A DNA stretch of 64,000 nucleotides, taken from contig NZ_JRWK01000002.1 of NCBI RefSeq assembly GCF_001729965.1, positions 89,654 through 153,653 of the forward strand. Direction: 5' to 3'. The notes beneath the pieces are model-generated. The model did no database searches. It was not told where the DNA came from and saw only the letters and a list, made by a program, of their open reading frames with translations. Position 1 is the first letter of the stretch, and each line of letters opens with the position of its first letter. The DNA comes from Methanosphaera sp. WGK6. Lineage in GTDB: Archaea; Methanobacteriota; Methanobacteria; Methanobacteriales; Methanobacteriaceae. The translations under genes were made by a program, and so were the position numbers. Positions 8,349 to 17,177 of this stretch are shown here, one piece after another.

Positions 8349-9569
8349 TTATTGTAATTTATTAGTTATTTTTGTTATTTTAGCTTGTCCATTCCCTCCA
8401 ATGAATATTTTACAATTATCTTTGCTTTCAATATATTTTAAGATATCATCTATGTTTTTAATAACTAGTACATCTTTAGTATAACCTAGATTATTAAGGT
8501 ATTGAACATACTCATAAGTAGTATCTTCAAGTCCTGGAAATATCACTATAGTATCAGGACTATATTCTTTAAGGTAATCTAGAATATTATATCTACATTT
8601 TTCATGTTTACGTGGAGTACCTATGACTACAATATTAAATTTTTCTTCTTCCAAAACAGCTTTTAATGCATCAACATTATCTGTTTTTCCAGAAATAATT
8701 TCATTATTTTTATAGTTTATTTTTATTGTACGACCTTCTACTGATTTGAATGTTTTTAAGAATTCGATAATTTTTTCATCAGGAATTCCAAGATATTTAC
8801 AAGTTACTCTTGCAGCATCAGCATTTTGTAAATTAAATTTACCAAATAAATTTAAAGAATATTTATATGTATCAAATAATAATGGTTTGCTACTTTTTTC
8901 TTTAATTTTTAATAAGTTTTCATCATTTTTATTTAAAATAGCTGGTTTATTGTTTATGAATGTTCCTATTTCTTCTGTATAATGTTCTATAGAATCATGA
9001 ACATCCATATGGTCATAACCTATATTGGTTGTAACAATAATATCAATATCAAACACATAATTACAAAAATCAAGGGTCATATCACATGTTTCAATAATCA
9101 TGTAATCATATTCGTTTTCATTTGCAGTTAATAATAGTTCAGTGTATCCTGAAAATCCACCACCACCATTACCTCCAATAACTACTTTATAACCGGCATT
9201 TTTAAGAATATGGTAAATCATATGGCTAGTGGTTGTTTTTCCATTAGTTCCTGTAACAGCAATTGTTTTTATTTTTTTGTGTTTTTCAAATACATCTGAT
9301 ATAAAAATCCCTTTTTCTATAATTTTTTTACTAATTTCTTTTTTAAATAAACTAGGACTAACTAGAACAGCTTTTACTTTATATATTTTATCTAGATTAT
9401 GACTTCCAATTTCAAGATCTAAATTAGATTTATCTAAGGGATTTTCATTTAAAAGTGTTAAATCAATATTTCTATTAATATCTGAAGCATATACTGAATA
9501 ACCTCTATTTAATAAGGATATTGTTGCTTTTTGTCCTTCAACACCTAATCCCACAACACTTACTTGCAT
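8349..9569 (-). CDS. Mur ligase family protein (MurD-like), candidate pseudomurein peptide ligase
   Basis: This is a 406-residue ATP-dependent amide ligase of the Mur family. An N-terminal Rossmann-like segment MQVSVVGLGVEGQKAT binds the nucleotide-linked substrate. The central ATPase P-loop is IAVTGTNGKTTTS (about residues 103-115), with TTNIGYDHMDVH after it. The C-terminal domain has FKSVEGRTIKI and DNVDALKAVL. Methanobacteriales make pseudomurein and encode several Mur-type ligases, so a peptide-ligase role is likely. The coenzyme F430 ligase CfbE is another Mur homologue in methanogens, but the MurD-like start here argues against it. The gene is single and divergent from hypD. Confidence 0.8.
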   Translation of the reverse strand: MQVSVVGLGVEGQKATISLLNRGYSVYASDINRNIDLTLLNENPLDKSNLDLEIGSHNLDKIYKVKAVLVSPSLFKKEISKKIIEKGIFISDVFEKHKKIKTIAVTGTNGKTTTSHMIYHILKNAGYKVVIGGNGGGGFSGYTELLLTANENEYDYMIIETCDMTLDFCNYVFDIDIIVTTNIGYDHMDVHDSIEHYTEEIGTFINNKPAILNKNDENLLKIKEKSSKPLLFDTYKYSLNLFGKFNLQNADAARVTCKYLGIPDEKIIEFLKTFKSVEGRTIKINYKNNEIISGKTDNVDALKAVLEEEKFNIVVIGTPRKHEKCRYNILDYLKEYSPDTIVIFPGLEDTTYEYVQYLNNLGYTKDVLVIKNIDDILKYIESKDNCKIFIGGNGQAKITKITNKLQ

Positions 9570-9798
9570 ATATATTCCACGACCTTATTTTTTAAACAAA
9601 TTTTATAGTTTATAATTCATTATCATGTATTATTTATTCATATTTTTCAACATTGAATTAGACTATTAGTAATTATATAATAATATAAATATTTTAATTT
9701 TAATAATATTATTCATTGATAAATAAAATAGAAACTACATATTTATTATATTAATAATTTTTCAGCTAAAATAAGAATATAAGGAGTTATTGGTTAAT

Positions 9799-10845
9799 AT
9801 GAAAAATTTAACAAAAGATATACTTAAAAAAATAGATGAAGTAAAAACACCAATGAAAATTATGCATGTATGTGGTTCACATGAACATACAATAATGTAT
9901 AATGGTATCAGATCAATGTTACCAGAAGAAGTTGAAATTGTGGCAGGTCCGGGATGTCCAGTATGTGTAGTTCCAGCTCAAGAAATTGATGAATGTGTTG
10001 CATTAGCAGAGCAAGGAGTAACAGTAACAATATTTGGTGACATGTTAAGAGTACCTGGAACTATAAAATCATTAGCAGATGCAAAAGCAGAAGGAGCTGA
10101 TGTTAGGATTGTTTATGGTATAGGAAATGCGGTAGAATTAGCAAAAGAGATTGATAATGATGTAGTATTTATGTCAGCAGGATTTGAAACAACTGCTCCA
10201 ACTACTGCAAATGAAATGTTAAGTAATCCTCCTGAAAATTTTTCAGTATTGTCTTGTCATAGATTAATACCTCCAACACTTGATTTTTTAGTACATGATG
10301 AAGTAAAATTAGACGGGCTTATAGAACCAGGACATGTATGTACAGTTATAGGTACAAAACCATTTGATTTCTTATCTGAGGATTATGGAATTCCTCAATC
10401 AACTGCAGGTTTCAATCCTTTAGATATATTATATGCAATATACTTAATATTAAAACAGAAAAAAGATGGAAATCCACGTATGCAAAATGAATATAAGCGA
10501 GCAGTACGTGAAGAAGGAAATATTAAAGCTCAAGAAGAAATGGAAGAAGTATTCCAAGTAGCTTCAAAAGAATGGAGAGGCTTTCCGGAAATACCAAACT
10601 CTGTATATGAACTTAAAAAAGAATTTGATGATAATAATGCAAGAGTAAAATATGATATGGACCTTCCTGATTCTGAAAATGTTCCAAAAGGATGTATTTG
10701 TGGTCCAATACTTAGGGGTATGGCAAGACCGGAAGATTGTAAGCTATTCCGTGGAGAATGTAATCCATTACATCCAATTGGTGCATGTATGGTAAGTAAA
10801 GAAGGTACGTGTAATATTGCTTACAGATTTTCTAAAATGGATTAA
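9799..10845 (+). CDS. hypD: Hydrogenase maturation protein HypD
   Basis: HypD is an iron-sulfur scaffold that, with HypC, holds the Fe(CN)2CO unit for [NiFe]-hydrogenases. The family motifs are complete: HVCGSHEHTI, AGPGCPVCVVP with its two cysteines, AGFETTAPTTA, and the C-terminal Cys set in CKLFRGECNPLHPIGAC and EGTC that holds the [4Fe-4S] cluster. The chosen ATG at 9799 lies 12 bases after GGAG; an alternative TTG at 9790 would lie only three bases after it, which is too close. It is followed 16 bases later by the PmbA-like gene. No hypC is seen next to it. Confidence 0.95.
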   Translation: MKNLTKDILKKIDEVKTPMKIMHVCGSHEHTIMYNGIRSMLPEEVEIVAGPGCPVCVVPAQEIDECVALAEQGVTVTIFGDMLRVPGTIKSLADAKAEGADVRIVYGIGNAVELAKEIDNDVVFMSAGFETTAPTTANEMLSNPPENFSVLSCHRLIPPTLDFLVHDEVKLDGLIEPGHVCTVIGTKPFDFLSEDYGIPQSTAGFNPLDILYAIYLILKQKKDGNPRMQNEYKRAVREEGNIKAQEEMEEVFQVASKEWRGFPEIPNSVYELKKEFDDNNARVKYDMDLPDSENVPKGCICGPILRGMARPEDCKLFRGECNPLHPIGACMVSKEGTCNIAYRFSKMD

Positions 10846-10861
10846 TTAATAGGTTGGTAAC

Positions 10862-12172
10862 ATGAATCAACTAATGGATGATATTTTAAGAAATGTAACC
10901 AAAAAAGTGGATCACGCAGAAGTATACATGGAACGAGAACAATCTACTGACGTGGACATATTAAATGATAAAGTAAATCATGCAAAAGAAGAAAACATAG
11001 TGGGTTTAGGAATTAGAGTAATTAAAGATCAAAAACAAGGTTTTGCTTATACTACTAATTTAAGTAAAGTGGAGGAAACAATAACTCAAGCAATCAATAA
11101 TTCTAAACTAAATAATGTTGATAAAAATTTAACAATTATAGATAATAATAAAGTTTATTCAAAAATAGATGGGTTATATGATAAAAAATTAGAAAATATT
11201 GATTTACAAGAAGCTATTGACTATTCAAAAACATTAATTGACTTAGTAAAGGAAAAAAAGTGTAATCCTACAGCAGGTGGTTATGGTGAAGGAATAGGTA
11301 TAGTAAATATAGTAAATTCAAATGGTGTTGAAGTAACTGAATCAACAACTTCTTGTGGAGCATCTGTATCTGTTAATGTTGAAGATGCGGATGTTGTATC
11401 TAGTGCTTATTATTATGATTTAAAACATGATAAAAATTTAGATTTGGATTTGATAGTAGATAAAGCAACAGAATTAGCATTATCTTCAAGAAATGCAAAA
11501 TCAACAGAAACAAGAAATACTGCAGTGGTTCTAGATCATACAGCAGCAGTATCATTATTGAGTACATTCTTTTCAGCATTGAATAGTGAAAATAAACAAA
11601 GAGGACGATCTAAATTCAAAGATAGTCTTGGTGAATTAATAGCATCTGAAAACTTTAATTTAGTGGATGATGGAACAATTCCTGGAGCTTTACGTTCTTC
11701 AATTGCTGATGATGAAGGGACACCTACAGAAAAAACAATTTTAATAGATGAAGGAGTACTTACAAATTTTATCTATGATACATATCATGCTAAAAAAGAT
11801 GAATCGGATGTAACTACAACAGCAAATGCAATTAGGGCAGGATATAGTTCAGTACCAAGTGTAGGTTTCACAAATTTAAAATTAAATTTTAAAGAATTAG
11901 TGGATATATCTGATATTTCAAATGGGATTATTGTAAATAGTGTAATGGGAGCTCATACAGCAAATCCAATCACTGGTGATTTCTCTGTTGAAGCAATGAA
12001 TGCATTTGAGATAAGAAATGGATCAATTGAAAATCCAATTAAAAAAGCAATGATTTCTGGAAATATTTTTGATATAATGAAAGATGTGAAAGCAATTAAT
12101 GGTGAAATTCGTCAACTTGGCTCATGTATAACTCCAAAAATTTTAGCAGATAATTTAAGAGTAATTGGTTAA
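10862..12172 (+). CDS. TldD/PmbA family protein, TldE (PmbA)-like subunit
   Basis: This 436-residue protein belongs to the TldD/TldE (PmbA) family, which forms a heterodimeric metalloprotease in other organisms. The zinc motif HExxxH of the catalytic TldD subunit is absent; the corresponding region reads VVLDHTAAVSLLSTFF. This marks it as the non-catalytic TldE/PmbA type. Other typical segments are VGLGIRVIKDQKQGFAYT near the N-terminus, DDEGTPTEKT, GVLTNFIYDTYHA and the C-terminal GSCITPKILADNLRVIG. It lies 16 bases after hypD and is probably co-transcribed. No TldD partner lies in this window. Confidence 0.88.
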   Translation: MNQLMDDILRNVTKKVDHAEVYMEREQSTDVDILNDKVNHAKEENIVGLGIRVIKDQKQGFAYTTNLSKVEETITQAINNSKLNNVDKNLTIIDNNKVYSKIDGLYDKKLENIDLQEAIDYSKTLIDLVKEKKCNPTAGGYGEGIGIVNIVNSNGVEVTESTTSCGASVSVNVEDADVVSSAYYYDLKHDKNLDLDLIVDKATELALSSRNAKSTETRNTAVVLDHTAAVSLLSTFFSALNSENKQRGRSKFKDSLGELIASENFNLVDDGTIPGALRSSIADDEGTPTEKTILIDEGVLTNFIYDTYHAKKDESDVTTTANAIRAGYSSVPSVGFTNLKLNFKELVDISDISNGIIVNSVMGAHTANPITGDFSVEAMNAFEIRNGSIENPIKKAMISGNIFDIMKDVKAINGEIRQLGSCITPKILADNLRVIG

Positions 12173-12746
12173 TTAAACCATTTAATTCTCATCTATTTTT
12201 TTTTAAAAATAAAATAAATCTTCTTTAATGTTCTAATTAGTAAAAAATAATATTTTGTGTACTGAGTTGTGTTTCTACTGTATTTTACTCTATTTAATTT
12301 AAGATTCTATTTTTAATCGGAGATTATAAAAATTAAAATATAGGAATCTATTTTATAGTTTATTTCTAAACTTTTGTACTATTTTATTTGAGATAGTTTC
12401 TAAGTTATTTTTTTTGATATGGATGATTTATTTCTATCTATTTTACTTTGTTGTGTGGCTAGTTATTATCTTAAATTATAATTCATATGGTTTAAATTTT
12501 TCGGGAAGAACTATATTAAGTAGTTTAATGTAATTTTTCAGAATTTTTAATATAACTTTATATAATATTATATTTTATATAATATAAAACACATAATTAT
12601 TATTTAATAAAAAATTATATTCACATAGAATAATAATGTATAAAATAATAATGTAATTTAATTTATTTATCAAATAAGTTTAATATTACTTTTTTTCATT
12701 TATCAATCATATAATTTTTAAAAAATACAAACGGGGGTATAATCTA
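12173..12746. other. AT-rich spacer upstream of the zinc-ribbon gene
   Basis: This 574-bp spacer has no recognisable ORF, tRNA or long repeat. A T-run soon after 12190 can end the hypD-pmbA transcript. TATA-like AT stretches (for example around 12560-12595) and the element GGGGGT at 12733-12738 serve the following gene. Confidence 0.5.
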
Positions 12747-13904
12747 ATGTTTTGCAGGAAATGTGGGACAGAATTAAGTGATAAAGATAATTTCTGTTTT
12801 AATTGTGGAACTCCTATTCCAGAATCAAATGCAGAAAAAACTATTTCAAAAGAAAAAACTATTCCAAGAAAATCAAAAAAAATTGTGGATGAATTTGACG
12901 AACTTTTAGATTTAAATATTAATGAAATTAGTGAAGATAATATTATTTGGCAAGAAGTACCCTTCGATGATTCTATTGATGAAACCATAGATTTTAATGA
13001 AAATAAATCTAAACCAAAAACAAAAGAAGAAGCTGTTGTTAAGAAACCTTTTAATAATCAAAAAGAAGAATCTATTTCACAAATAAAACCATCAAAAAAT
13101 GCTTCAGAGTTAAGATCAACAAAATCAACTATAGCTAATCCAATAAAACCAAAATCAAGAAAATTAAAAACAGAACCTAAAGAAGACTCAAGTATTATGG
13201 AAGAACAAGTATCTAATAATATAGATGTTGTATCTGACGATATTTTAGTTGATGATGTGGTTGTTGATGATGTTGTATCTGATGATATTTTAGTTGATGA
13301 TGTGGTTGTTGATGATGTTGTATCTGATGATATTTCAATTGATGATGTGGTTGTTGATGATGTTGTATCTGATGATATTTTAGTTGATGATGTAGTTGTT
13401 GATGATGTTGTATCTGATGATATTTTAGTTGATGATGTGGTTGTTGATGATGTTGTATCTGATGATATTTTAGTTGATGATGTTGTGGGAGATAATATTG
13501 AAGAAGAATTAACAGTTTCTAAAGATGTGGCTGATATTAAAACAGCATCTGCTGATATAAATATAAAACAAGAAACTACTTCTAAAATAACTGAAAATAC
13601 TGATGATATTGATTTAGAAGAATTAATTGAATCTGATTTTGAGGAAGAACCTATTAAAGAAAAAATAGTAAGTTCTGATAGTAAATCAAATAATACCTTC
13701 AAACAAGAAGTTTCAACAGAAGATAAAGCAATTCAATCTCAATTTAATAAAAATTTAGATGATGAACTTGAAGATTATGATGTTGATTTAGATGAAAATA
13801 TAAATAATTTAACAAGTAAATTTGTAACAGTACTCATAATGATTTTAATTTTAATAATAGCTGTTGTAGTTGTAATGACTTTAATTCAATATGTGGGTAT
13901 ATAA
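12747..13904 (+). CDS. Tail-anchored zinc-ribbon protein with acidic 15-residue repeats
   Basis: This 385-residue protein has three parts. Residues 1-25 form a C4 zinc ribbon (MFCRKCGTELSDKDNFCFNCG). A long acidic, Lys/Ser-rich linker includes six consecutive copies of a 15-residue unit, VSDDILVDDVVVDDV (about residues 161-250). The last 23 or so residues form a single hydrophobic membrane segment (FVTVLIMILILIIAVVVVM). There is no signal peptide, so the protein should be tail-anchored with the ribbon and repeats in the cytoplasm. Zinc-ribbon membrane proteins of this layout are common and uncharacterised in Methanobacteriales. The gene is followed 71 bases later by the ABC1 kinase with its own promoter. 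Confidence 0.88.
   Translation: MFCRKCGTELSDKDNFCFNCGTPIPESNAEKTISKEKTIPRKSKKIVDEFDELLDLNINEISEDNIIWQEVPFDDSIDETIDFNENKSKPKTKEEAVVKKPFNNQKEESISQIKPSKNASELRSTKSTIANPIKPKSRKLKTEPKEDSSIMEEQVSNNIDVVSDDILVDDVVVDDVVSDDILVDDVVVDDVVSDDISIDDVVVDDVVSDDILVDDVVVDDVVSDDILVDDVVVDDVVSDDILVDDVVGDNIEEELTVSKDVADIKTASADINIKQETTSKITENTDDIDLEELIESDFEEEPIKEKIVSSDSKSNNTFKQEVSTEDKAIQSQFNKNLDDELEDYDVDLDENINNLTSKFVTVLIMILILIIAVVVVMTLIQYVGI
13227..13496 (+). repeat. Six tandem 45-bp in-frame repeats
   Basis: Copies begin at 13227, 13272, 13317, 13362, 13407 and 13452, each starting GTTGTATCTGAYGATATT. They are nearly identical at DNA level: copy 3 has a TCAATT variant coding Ser-Ile in place of Leu-Val, and copy 6 diverges at its end. 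The period is an exact multiple of three, so gain or loss of a copy keeps the reading frame. Such an array is prone to slippage or recombination. Confidence 0.97.
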
Positions 13905-13942
13905 TATTATCTACTCCCTTTTTTTTAATTTAATTTTAGAAA

Positions 13943-13953
13943 TTTTTATAAAG
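13943..13953 (+). promoter_or_regulatory. TATA box of the ABC1 kinase gene (leaderless transcript)
   Basis: TTTTTATAAAG is centred about 28 bases before the ATG of the ABC1 kinase gene, and no ribosome-binding site lies between. In archaea transcription starts about 25-30 bases after the box, so the mRNA probably begins at or beside the start codon. Confidence 0.5.
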
Positions 13954-13975
13954 TGTTAATATAATAAACATTACT

Positions 13976-15634
13976 ATGAAAATCTTAGATAGTAGGCGTA
14001 ATCTTTCAAGAATGAATGAAATTGTAAAAATACTTATAAAATATGGTTTTGAAGGTATTGCTCAAAATATAAGTAGTAAAAATACCAAATTTCTTCCAGT
14101 AGATAAACTTTTTACCATAGAATCTAATGTTAGTTTAAATACACGTATCCGATGGGTTTTACAAGATTTAGGCACTACTTTTATTAAATTAGGTCAAACA
14201 CTTAGTACCTATCCTGAACTTGTTGGTTTTGATTTAGCTGAAGAATTATCTAAGTTACAGGAATCTGCTCCTATAACACCATTTGTTGATGTAAAAAAAA
14301 TAATTGAATCAGAGTTTTCAAAATCAATTGATGAAATATTTGATGATTTTTCTGAAGAGCCAATAGCATCTGCAAGTATTGGTCAGGTGCATAAAGCATA
14401 TTTGGGTGGGGTATGTGTGGCTGTCAAAGTACAACATCCAGGAATTAGGGATACTGTTGATAGTGATATTAATTTAATGAAAATTATTGCAAATCGTTTA
14501 GATAAAAGTATAGCTAATACTAAATCATATAATTTACCGGGTATTGTTGAAGTTTTTGAAAAGGATATTCGAAAAGAATTAGATTATGGATTTGAAGCAA
14601 GAAATGCAATTCATTTGGGTGTTTTATTAGAAAATGATGATGTTTATATTCCTAAAATCTATCAAAAATATTCTACCGATAAAGTATTAGTCATGGAATT
14701 TTTAGATGGTGTTAGTTTAAATTATGTATTGTCTAGTTCTGATGAAAAATTTGATAATGAAAAAATTGCAAGAACAGGTGCTGATTCATTTGTTAAACAA
14801 ATATTAGTTCATGGATTTTATCATGCAGATCCTCATCCAGGAAATATTTTTGTTTTAGAGGATAATATTGTTGCATTTGTAGATTTTGGTATGATGGGTC
14901 ATTTAGATAGTGAATTAAGAGAGGATTTAACAAAATTATTTATATTTATATCAAATGGTGATGCAAAATTACTTACTAAACAATTATATCACATGTCTAT
15001 TTTCAATGATAAATCATTATATGATGATATAGAATATGAAATTATGAATTTACTCGACAAATACTATGGTGTACAATTTAATGATGTGTCTGGTGTCTTA
15101 CATGAACTTATTCAAAATAATACATTAAATAAATATGGTATAGTAATACCTAGGGACTTATTAATGGTAATTAGAACATTAATTATGGTAGATGATATAG
15201 GTAAAAAATTAGATCCATCATTTAATACTACTGAAATATTAAAACAATATACATTAATCATGTTATTAGATAATTTCAAACCTAAAAATATGTTTACAAA
15301 ACTTAGTGAAGGTTATATGGATTTACAATATTTTATTACTAAATTACCAGGTTTTTTGTTAAGTTTTGAAGATATTCTAAATGATGGAAAATTTGAATTA
15401 TCTGTAGGCTTGAATGAATTATCTGAGTTAAATAATATCTTTTCAAGAATAATAAATGAATTATCACTAGCTATAATAACAGCTGCATTAATTGTTGGTT
15501 CATCATTAATTATGTTAACTGATAATGGCTATTATTTATTCGGATATCCATTTTTAGGATTTATAGGATTTGTATTTAGTGCAGTATTAGGTGTAATTTT
15601 AATAATAATGATTCTAAGAAGAGGAAATTATTAA
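13976..15634 (+). CDS. ABC1/UbiB (ADCK) family atypical kinase with C-terminal membrane segments
   Basis: This 552-residue protein is of the ABC1/UbiB/ADCK atypical kinase family. The hallmark KxGQ region FIKLGQTLSTYPE is near residue 65. It is followed by the Ala-rich nucleotide loop SASIGQVHKA, the lysine strand VAVKVQHPG, the catalytic loop HADPHPGNIF and the metal-binding VDFGMMG. Two strongly hydrophobic segments at about residues 500-548 anchor it in the membrane. Bacterial and eukaryotic relatives support ubiquinone synthesis; methanogens lack ubiquinone, so the target here is unknown, perhaps lipid or isoprenoid metabolism. The mRNA appears leaderless. Confidence 0.92.
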   Translation: MKILDSRRNLSRMNEIVKILIKYGFEGIAQNISSKNTKFLPVDKLFTIESNVSLNTRIRWVLQDLGTTFIKLGQTLSTYPELVGFDLAEELSKLQESAPITPFVDVKKIIESEFSKSIDEIFDDFSEEPIASASIGQVHKAYLGGVCVAVKVQHPGIRDTVDSDINLMKIIANRLDKSIANTKSYNLPGIVEVFEKDIRKELDYGFEARNAIHLGVLLENDDVYIPKIYQKYSTDKVLVMEFLDGVSLNYVLSSSDEKFDNEKIARTGADSFVKQILVHGFYHADPHPGNIFVLEDNIVAFVDFGMMGHLDSELREDLTKLFIFISNGDAKLLTKQLYHMSIFNDKSLYDDIEYEIMNLLDKYYGVQFNDVSGVLHELIQNNTLNKYGIVIPRDLLMVIRTLIMVDDIGKKLDPSFNTTEILKQYTLIMLLDNFKPKNMFTKLSEGYMDLQYFITKLPGFLLSFEDILNDGKFELSVGLNELSELNNIFSRIINELSLAIITAALIVGSSLIMLTDNGYYLFGYPFLGFIGFVFSAVLGVILIIMILRRGNY

Positions 15635-15682
15635 TTTCATTTTCTAAAATAAAAATAGTTTTTCAATGGAGGTTAAAATACT

Positions 15683-16333
15683 TTAGAAGAAACTATCAAG
15701 GCTTGTTTGTTTTTCATTATTCATTATTTGTTCTTCAGAATAACCTATAGCTTCAAGAATTCTTAAAGTTGCAGGTAATACTTGGTTTTGAATATAATAT
15801 TCAGGATCATATTCTTTATTTCCAATATATTCTATTGGTTCTGCTCTTTTACTAATGGGTTCTTTACCTTTTGTAATAACGTAGCGAATAATAGAACCAC
15901 TAGTAACTTTTTGTCCATGTAATGCTAGTTTCTCAGCCGCAATTACGTGTGGAGCTATTTGTTTATAATTTTCAGGTTTTTTAGTAAGTTTTGTATGTAT
16001 GACAAGATCTTCAATGTCTACTTCACCATTATTTAATTTTTTAATAACATCTTTCACAATTTTTTTTGCTTGTGTTGGTGAAGCATGTTTAAGTATAGCT
16101 TCTAAAATATCATGTTGTGTGTTTTTAGCTACAGCAGCCCAGTCACGACGAACTAACTCTAAACCTTTCACTGTGATAACATCATCAGCAATGACCGCAT
16201 ATCTTTTTTTAGTAACGAAGAATCCTCTATCATAATAACCTTCCAATTCGAGTTCCATATCATTTGGAAGGTTTTGGTTTATGGAGCCAAGAAGCTCCGT
16301 AACCTCTTCTTCGATTTTTTTTGGAATGCTCAT
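15683..16333 (-). CDS. polB2: DNA polymerase B, small C-terminal subunit (split PolB)
   Basis: This 216-residue protein matches the C-terminal thumb part of an archaeal family B DNA polymerase. Typical segments are FFVTKKRYAVI, VKGLELVRRDWA and YVITKGKEPISKRAEP. In Methanothermobacter the polymerase is encoded by two unlinked genes, a large PolB1 with the polymerase core and this small PolB2. The Methanobacteriales split explains the lack of exonuclease and palm motifs. The last eight residues, QTSLDSFF, form a PCNA-binding (PIP) box. Its ATG overlaps the rps8e stop in ATGA, so the two are translationally coupled. The partner gene is outside the window. Confidence 0.93.
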   Translation of the reverse strand: MSIPKKIEEEVTELLGSINQNLPNDMELELEGYYDRGFFVTKKRYAVIADDVITVKGLELVRRDWAAVAKNTQHDILEAILKHASPTQAKKIVKDVIKKLNNGEVDIEDLVIHTKLTKKPENYKQIAPHVIAAEKLALHGQKVTSGSIIRYVITKGKEPISKRAEPIEYIGNKEYDPEYYIQNQVLPATLRILEAIGYSEEQIMNNEKQTSLDSFF

Positions 16334-16710
16334 TCGATTAATACACCATTAACTATTCCTTTTTGTCCAGGTCTTGATGTTATTTTTGCTTTACCAATTT
16401 CAGTTTCAACAATTGCACCTTTTGTAATAATATTTCTTCTTACGAAGTGGCTGTTTGCACTGTTTTCGAGTACGGTTTTTATTTCAACATTTTTGCTGGA
16501 GTTGTCTTTAGGATCAATAACATTGATTCTATTTGCAACAGTAGCTCTTGTTTTTGTGCAGTTTCCTCTTGCTACTATTTCTTTTTTAACTTCTTCTCCA
16601 ATTCTTGTTTCTGCTGGTGTTCTTCCGAATTCAGCATTTCTTTTATTTTTATTTCTTCTTGATCTTGCTCCGGATGGTCTTCTTAAGGAGCTTCCTTGCC
16701 ATATTGCCAT
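16330..16710 (-). CDS. rps8e: 30S ribosomal protein S8e
   Basis: This 126-residue archaeal/eukaryotic small-subunit protein starts MAIWQGSSLRRPSGARSR, followed by a basic stretch NKNKRNAEFGRTPAET, TKTRATVANRINVID and the C-terminal TSRPGQKGIVNGVLIE, all diagnostic. GGTGA lies just before the ATG. Its stop overlaps the polB2 start by four bases, tying a ribosomal protein to the small DNA polymerase subunit. The promoter lies in the spacer shared with hypE. Confidence 0.96.
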   Translation of the reverse strand: MAIWQGSSLRRPSGARSRRNKNKRNAEFGRTPAETRIGEEVKKEIVARGNCTKTRATVANRINVIDPKDNSSKNVEIKTVLENSANSHFVRRNIITKGAIVETEIGKAKITSRPGQKGIVNGVLIE

Positions 16711-17177
16711 ATTTTCACCTCATGTTTAATGTAAATTTATACTTAATAAGTTGAAGTATAATTTAAGTAAATCCGTATAATACTCATCAACTTTTAAAAG
16801 TTATTGTATGAAAGTAAAATTTGTATATATTATTTAATCCATGTTTTTAGATTTTATATTACCTTTATTGATAATTAACTTCTAGAATCATCAATTATCT
16901 TCTTGTAATTTGTACGGGATTACTATAAAGATAATAAGAGTATTATAATACTATACTATTTTTACAATAATATTATAATATATTATTTCAATTATATTTA
17001 TATTTATTTATCCAATTTCAAAATACTTGTTACATAACATAATAGGTTATTGACTATTATTTAGTATAATTTTATAAAATATTGTAATAATAATATATAT
17101 TATAGATAAAATAAAAAAATTATTTTTTTAAATTGATTTTCATAATTAATTAATTGATTAATTGAAGGAGTTAAATA
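16711..17177. other. Divergent AT-rich spacer between rps8e and hypE
   Basis: This 467-bp spacer serves two divergent genes. It contains a perfect 14-bp palindrome AGTATTATAATACT (16939-16952) and many TATA-like runs. No ORF or RNA gene was seen. AT-only palindromes are expected by chance in DNA of this composition, so no operator is claimed. Confidence 0.45.

Noticed and set aside
13227..13496. Possible CRISPR array because of regularly spaced repeats
   Set aside because: The repeats are directly contiguous without unique spacers, in frame in a protein, and no cas genes are near.
13058..13702. Long open frame on the minus strand opposite the repeat region, rich in Ser and Thr
   Set aside because: It is the reverse reading of the 45-bp repeats and has no ribosome site or family match; the plus-strand gene has a zinc ribbon, membrane helix and start signal.
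16274..16729. Hydrophobic plus-strand frame opposite rps8e and polB2
   Set aside because: Reverse complement of two conserved genes; the hydrophobicity reflects T-rich complements of Lys/Glu codons.
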